Shown here one piece after another: positions 59,301-64,000 of a stretch of DNA of 64,000 nt; the first letter of the stretch is position 1; every line of letters begins with the position of its first letter. Source of the DNA: Eupeodes corollae (Eukaryota > Arthropoda > Insecta > Diptera > Syrphidae). The translations under genes and the position numbers were made by a program. Under the pieces are notes generated by a model. That model was not told where the DNA came from. It did no database searches and saw only the letters and a program-made list of their open reading frames with translations. The stretch is taken from positions 36,839,946-36,903,945 of the forward strand of contig NC_079148.1 of assembly GCF_945859685.1 (NCBI RefSeq), given 5' to 3'.

Positions 59301-60205
59301 CGTCAGTTCTCCACTTAACGGTGATGATAGGTGAAATTAAATTGTTAGTTATCATTATCATATTTGCACTTTGTCTCTTAAGTGAATATACGAGTAAAAA
59401 AATATATATATGTGCATAGTGTGATAGTAAAAATACATTAACGAGTCAATAAATCTCTCATCATTTTAAAGGGAATGACTCCATTGAATTAGTCTTTTTC
59501 GTGGGTGTAAAAAACAAAGTGTCACTCAAAACTGAATGCCTTAAATAATGAGAAATTAGGTAAATAGCATTGAAGTAGCACAATTTCTCATTTAAATACA
59601 TAGTGAATCATTTTTTGATAATGACTAAGATATAATGATCTGCAAATTTCTTCTGAAATATACCCACAGTCAAAAACGTGTTTGGAAAAAAAATTGTTTT
59701 TATTTCAACAGTTCTGTATTTTTGGGGACAGTGATTGTCAACAGGAATGTGTTTTGAATTATCAATGTTGTTTTCTGTCTTTCCTTAAAGGTAAAGTAAA
59801 TGCTATTCAATAAATCTAACTTAAAAATTTCGAACAACTGACCTACTTCATTCTAGGAAATATTCCCTCCTGATGGAAATAATTCTACGAAAAAAAAGTA
59901 CCATGAATGTTTTGAAGTTGTCATATTAAATTATTTAATTGATTCACTAACGTTAATGATTTTTTTTATCACACCATAAAAATGGTAAATATAAAATGTC
60001 CATCATATTGTCAACAAACAGAACCTTTACGAGCTTCTTGATTGAGATAAGAAAGCATAAAAAGTAAATTGACGTTATAGTACGTACATGCGAAAGAATT
60101 TATTTCGTTGATTCTGTGTTTAAACCTTAACCTATATTTCTAAGTGCTGATGAGATGTTCTTTAAATTTACAAATATAGGTTGAAATATGGAATTTGTCG
60201 ATTAA
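56396..60205. other. Intergenic AT-rich sequence with one small GC-richer patch
   Basis: No gene is supported. Frames at 56940-57203 and 58614-58826 are lysine/isoleucine/phenylalanine-rich composition artefacts. The patch at 59180-59250 is listed separately. Confidence 0.35.
59180..59248 (+). other. GC-rich micro-frame (22 codons), significance unknown
   Basis: An ATG opens 22 codons ending in TGA with much higher GC content than anything within a kilobase and few A/T-ending codons (CTG, CCT, CCG, GCC, GCC, CGC, CAC). The opposite strand is also open (59176-59361). It could be a fragment of an older coding exon or element. No family is recognised and no splice sites are clear. Confidence 0.15.
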
Positions 60206-60210
60206 CAGAT

Positions 60211-61626
60211 TAAAAGGGTGGGCTAAATGTCGGAGAATTATCGGAGAAAAATGGTCCAACTCTCCATAGTTCGCAGAAAATTGACACTCAACATGGATAA
60301 CAAAGTGGCTGGTCATCCGCCTTCAGTTACTAATTCAATCAAACGATTTGTTTAATAATAAGAGCTCTTTTTTCAGGATTCTCCTCTGACTAATGCATAC
60401 ATTTTAAGAAAGATATATAAGGAGTTGATGTTCCACATACTATTATGACAGGGACCTTGAGCGTTGTCCATTGGCAGGGCAGTCTAACGAAATTCGTACA
60501 CAAACTTTCATACAACAAACACGATGTGTGCTTAATTTTTTTTCCAAAACTTCTTTTCAAAAAATATATGTTCAATATTTTCCAACAAAGCTTAAGCGTA
60601 AGGCGACTCATTTTGTTGCTCGTAAGTTTTGCCCTTTGTTAGTGTCAGGAAGGTTAGCGTCAAACTAATGTGAATGGGAACCACAACTGAACTTCAAGTT
60701 TTTATACCATTTCATTTGACATTTCTCAATTTAAGAAAAAATTGAATTTGAAACACGCATTAAAGTTATTCAAGCTTATTATGAAAATAGGCGTTCAAAT
60801 AAAAAGGTATATCGTGCACTTCCTGATTTTTTCGGTCAATTTATTCGTCCAAATGGCCCACCGTCCAAAAAATCGTCTAAGAATTTGATCAAACCGGTCT
60901 GTAGGAGATGTCAAAACACCAATGCATGCTCGTTCTGCTTGTACTGAAATATTGCTGCTATTTCCGATAGAGTGGCTGTAGAGTCATCCACCTCAACACG
61001 CCGCCGGCCGCGCCGTCGTACCCAATGTTTGAACCTCTCACGCTTAAAAGGTGCAATTGACTGAAGAACTTAAGGCTGGATTATCTGCTTTCGAAAAAAT
61101 CATCTTCAGAGATGAGGCACATTTCAGCTCGGTGGATTCGTCAGTAAGCGAAATTGTCGCATTGGGGTGAATGACGATCCATGAGTGATTAGGAAGTAGA
61201 GAATTTGCGGTGACAATGCTACGGTGCCACTAGCAACACAGTTCTCGAAACAATGGCTTATTTGCGCGATGAATTCAATAGCTGTTATCTCAAGCAGTAG
61301 CGATGTCAATTGGCCGCCAGGATTATGTAATAATACACAATTGGGCTTCTTTCTTTGGAGTTTTTTTTAAAAGAAAAGGTGTACGTCAATGAGCCGTTAT
61401 AATTCATGAGCTAAAGGATTAGATAATTCGGCACTTTTACGACATAGAACCTCAATTATGCCACAGCGTCATAGAAAATTTTCACCATCGAATTGAGGTG
61501 CCACCGAAGTCGCGGTTTCCATACATAACTGACCCATACTAATAATAATATAATAAAAATAATTTCCTAAATAATTTTTGTTTTATTCAAAATCAACATC
61601 AGTCCTTAAAATTTAACCACCCTTTA
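60211..61626 (+). mobile_element. mariner (irritans-like) relic with both ends
   Basis: The left end (TA then AAAGGGTGGGCTAAAT, from 60211) and the right end (CCTTAAAATTTAACCACCC then TTTATA, to about 61626) are inverted. Transposase traces: IKVIQAYYENRRSNKKVYRA, then FFGQFIRPNGPP (60750-60870), AAISDRVA and STRRRPRRRTQ (60955-61020), IIFRDEAHFSSVD (about 61098-61137), a ruined middle, then SFFGVFFKRKGV (61348-61385) and IEPQLCHSVIENFHHRIEVPP (61440-61508). Stops and shifts occur throughout. About 500 bases between the left end and the first transposase motif are unexplained. Confidence 0.82.
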
Positions 61627-62539
61627 TAAAAATTAAGTTGTCCAAGTGAACTTTATAAATAACCTATATGACGATATCTGTCTACAACTTGTCACAACTT
61701 TTGAAAAAACAACAGAAAGAAGGAAGAAAGAATAATTTGCATTTTAAAGCTGAAACTAGTTTCAACAATCTTTATAGTTCAACTTTTTTGTATTAAAATT
61801 AAAGATGTAACTTGTTTTCATTTCTACTTCAAAGCTTAAAGGGTTTTAAATTTTATTATATTGCAGTCGCTCTTAAAGCAGTTTGCTGGAGTTGTTCCGC
61901 CTAAAACAATTAAAAACACCCCATAACTTATAGAATTTATTTAATTTACTGACCTTTTCAAACCAAAAACAGTGTGCAAAGAAAACTATATTAAAATATA
62001 ACTCGGGAAAAATGTCTTGAACTGGACCTTACAATAATTTCGTCTAATAACTTAATAAAAATCATAATATTTCAAATGTATGGAATAAGTCACCTGTTCT
62101 AACGTAGCAGTGAAAATGAAAGCGAAACATTTACACAACTTGCAGGAAGGTGCCACAAAATGCGGAACATACATATATACTTCACATTACATTCTGCAAG
62201 AGTAGTCAGGAGTGGGCTCCTTGGTTGTTTCTTGCTTTACAGCACGAGATCAGTACCTACTTGAACGTTCAACGACTCCGCTAGTCTGAAGGCACAAGAC
62301 AAAAACTAGTTCATAAACATTTAATTTTGTTTACTCAAAAGTCTAGAAATCAATTCCAAGTTGTATTTTAACCAACCTACTCTTACCTTGGAACAAAGTT
62401 CTCAACGAAAATGTTTTCTTTAAAGCGGTCTTCTTAAAAACAAAAAAAAATACATAAAACTACATGAAACTACATAAAATCCTCCTCTCAAATCGTTTGA
62501 ATAAATTAAGACGAACTTAGAAGAATCGTTAAAGTTACG
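61627..62539 (+). promoter_or_regulatory. Upstream region of gene D
   Basis: It contains the 5' UTR of gene D and probably its promoter. 62140-62300 is less AT-rich, with an initiator-like ATCAGTACC at 62249-62257; a downstream promoter element at the expected spacing is not evident. No certain transcription start can be named. Confidence 0.3.
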
Positions 62540-64000
62540 ATGTTTGGCGTTGGTTTGAATAATTTAAAAATAATTAACAATAAACACTTAGTTCAAAATA
62601 TGACTTACCACAGTGATGATGGTGTCTCCTCGAAGCCAAGTTTTAATAATCGAGAGAAGCCTTCCCCAGGGACGAAGGTCAAAGGCACAAATAAAAATAA
62701 ATTAAGTGAAAATTTTGTTGCACCTGATGGAGGCTGGGGTTGGTTGGTAGCCATAGGCTCAGGAGTCAGCGTTGTGAGTATAACCCAAAAACATAAACGA
62801 CAATATTTATGCATTAATTAGCTTTCTTATCTCTCTTTTACAGCTTGTAACATATCCTGTCCTTAAACAATTTGGAATTCTGTTCAGAACAAAATTCTCA
62901 CAACTAGGAATATCAAGTTCAGAATTGACAACAATAATAAATGCTCAACAAGCAGTCGCAATGTGCTCAGGTCAGATCTAAGCAACTTGTATATGTTGTT
63001 ATTTACTTGTTTTGATTTTTAACTATCAGGACTCATCAATGGGCCGCTGTTTCGAAGGTTTACAATTCGTCAAACAGCAGTGATTGGAAACTTCTTTGTT
63101 TTTTCTGGCCTCTTTTTAGCTGCTTTTGCCAATTCGTTTATTACCCATTTAATATCAATATCACTTTTGTATGGTAAGATCTTGTTGATGATTAATAATT
63201 TTTTTGTTAGATACTATTTTTTTGAATACTTACAGGAATTGGAAGAGGTATGATGTTCTCCACAATAAATGTAGCTCTCTATAGTTACTTTAAGACGAAA
63301 CGTCAAGAAGCGACAGCTTATAAATTTTTAGTTGCTGGCATTGGACCAATAGTCTTGCCCTACGTTATTACATTTTGTGTGTCTTACTATGGTGTCACTG
63401 GGGCTGTTATATTGCTAAGTGGTCTGTCTCTACATAACTTAGTATGCGCAGCTATTTACCAGCCTGTCAAATGGCATGCTCGGAAAGTTCCTCGAGATGT
63501 ACCTTTACAAGTCCTTGTAAAATCCAACGAAAATAACGATAATTCGGAATCTGATGAAAGACCAAATGTGTTTGACACTTGTAGGTTAGAGCTAAACGAT
63601 CAACAAAGCAATACTAATGGAAATCTACAAAATTTGACAGTAACGTCAAATCCAAATAGGAAAAAGTCCTTACCCGAAGAAGAAGAATTGTTGAAGAAAC
63701 TTCATAACAATCTGGACTGTCCAGAAGAAAAGTCGTCAATTTTTAAGAAGCTCGTGGATATTTTTGATTTAAGCCTACTCAAGGATTTTGGATATGTCAA
63801 TATTGTTATGGGTCTTACCCTAATGAACATGATCAACATGAACTTCCATTACTTGACACCATTCATTCTGACTGAATTCGGTTTGAACTCACTTCAAATT
63901 GCCACAGCAATGACAGTAGAAGCATTGTCAGCTTTTGCTGGAAAAATCTTATTAGTCCTAATTGTGGGAAAAGTCAAATGTGACAGCAAAATTTGGCTTA
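62540..64000 (+). CDS. Gene D: SLC16/monocarboxylate-transporter-like protein, 3'-truncated by window end
   Basis: A third plus-strand SLC16-type transporter. Coding exons in the window: 62540-62773, 62844-62970, 63030-63173 and 63236 to the edge (open), giving 423 residues; exons 2 and 3 are again 127 and 144 nt with phases 0,1,1. The first ATG is used; Met21 (62600) is a possible alternative, since the extra 20 residues have no counterpart in B or C. PDGGWGW is at 62-68, YFKTKR at 186-191, and the loop between helices 6 and 7 at about 245-342 is Asn/Glu-rich. In helix 8 the positions of the Asp/Arg pair hold Ala401 and Lys405, with Glu397 one turn earlier, so substrate or proton coupling may differ. 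Helices 9-12 lie beyond the window. Confidence 0.92.

Noticed and set aside
1..64000. tRNA, rRNA and CRISPR
   Set aside because: No T-loop GGTTCRANNC with a matching acceptor stem, no conserved rRNA blocks, and no regular short repeat-spacer array were seen; the tandem arrays found are transposon or minisatellite repeats.

Overview
The window is a piece of an AT-rich insect nuclear genome, most likely a fly (Diptera). The genes are multi-exon with GT/AG introns and AATAAA signals. The surrounding DNA is packed with typical arthropod transposons: Copia, an RTE-like LINE, Jockey-type LINEs, irritans-like mariners and ZMYM1-like hATs. There is no sign of bacterial, organellar or plasmid sequence.

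The only convincing host genes are four paralogues of the SLC16/monocarboxylate-transporter branch of the major facilitator superfamily. Gene A is on the minus strand; only its first coding exon (2190-2354) is inside the window and the rest lies to the left. Genes B (28943-31499, 549 aa) and C (45587-48307, 538 aa) are complete, five coding exons each, plus strand. Gene D (62540 to the right edge, 423 residues visible) is plus strand and cut by the window end. B, C and D share the same exon plan: a first exon ending just after the PDGGW(G/A)W signature (phase 0), then exons of exactly 127 and 144 nt, then a ~1 kb exon (complete in B and C) with the loop between helices 6 and 7. B and C close with a short last exon. 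This is a tandem-duplicated transporter cluster. The paralogues differ in the helix-8 charged pair used by mammalian MCT1: Asp/Arg in B, Asp/Lys in C, Ala/Lys in D.

The long stretches between the genes are layered transposon debris. 3.06-4.95 kb: decayed Copia gag-protease-integrase. 4.95-8.88 kb: an RTE-like LINE with a (TAAG)n tail and a 13-bp target duplication, inserted in an older repeat (called S here). 10.28-16.06 kb: a hAT with 8-bp target duplications and a broken ZMYM1-like transposase, holding a second hAT (11.14-13.52 kb, own 8-bp duplication), which holds a copy of an unclassified repeat (called R here). 17.8-20.8 kb: a minus-strand, 5'-truncated LINE. 23.9-25.8 kb: another R copy with an internal ~175-bp tandem array. 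26.8-27.3 kb: a degenerate minisatellite. 33.3-36.7 kb: a mariner split by an R copy that is itself split by an S copy. 38.4-40.0 kb: LINE tail and R copy. 42.3-44.4 kb: S and R copies. 50.4-52.5 kb: LINE and R copy. 56.0-56.4 and 60.2-61.6 kb: mariner relics.

The remaining non-coding DNA is AT-rich with no coding signal I can defend. Weak candidates for extra exons or promoters are listed with low confidence. I found no tRNA, rRNA or CRISPR. R and S are my own labels; whether they are already named in a repeat library cannot be settled from the sequence alone.
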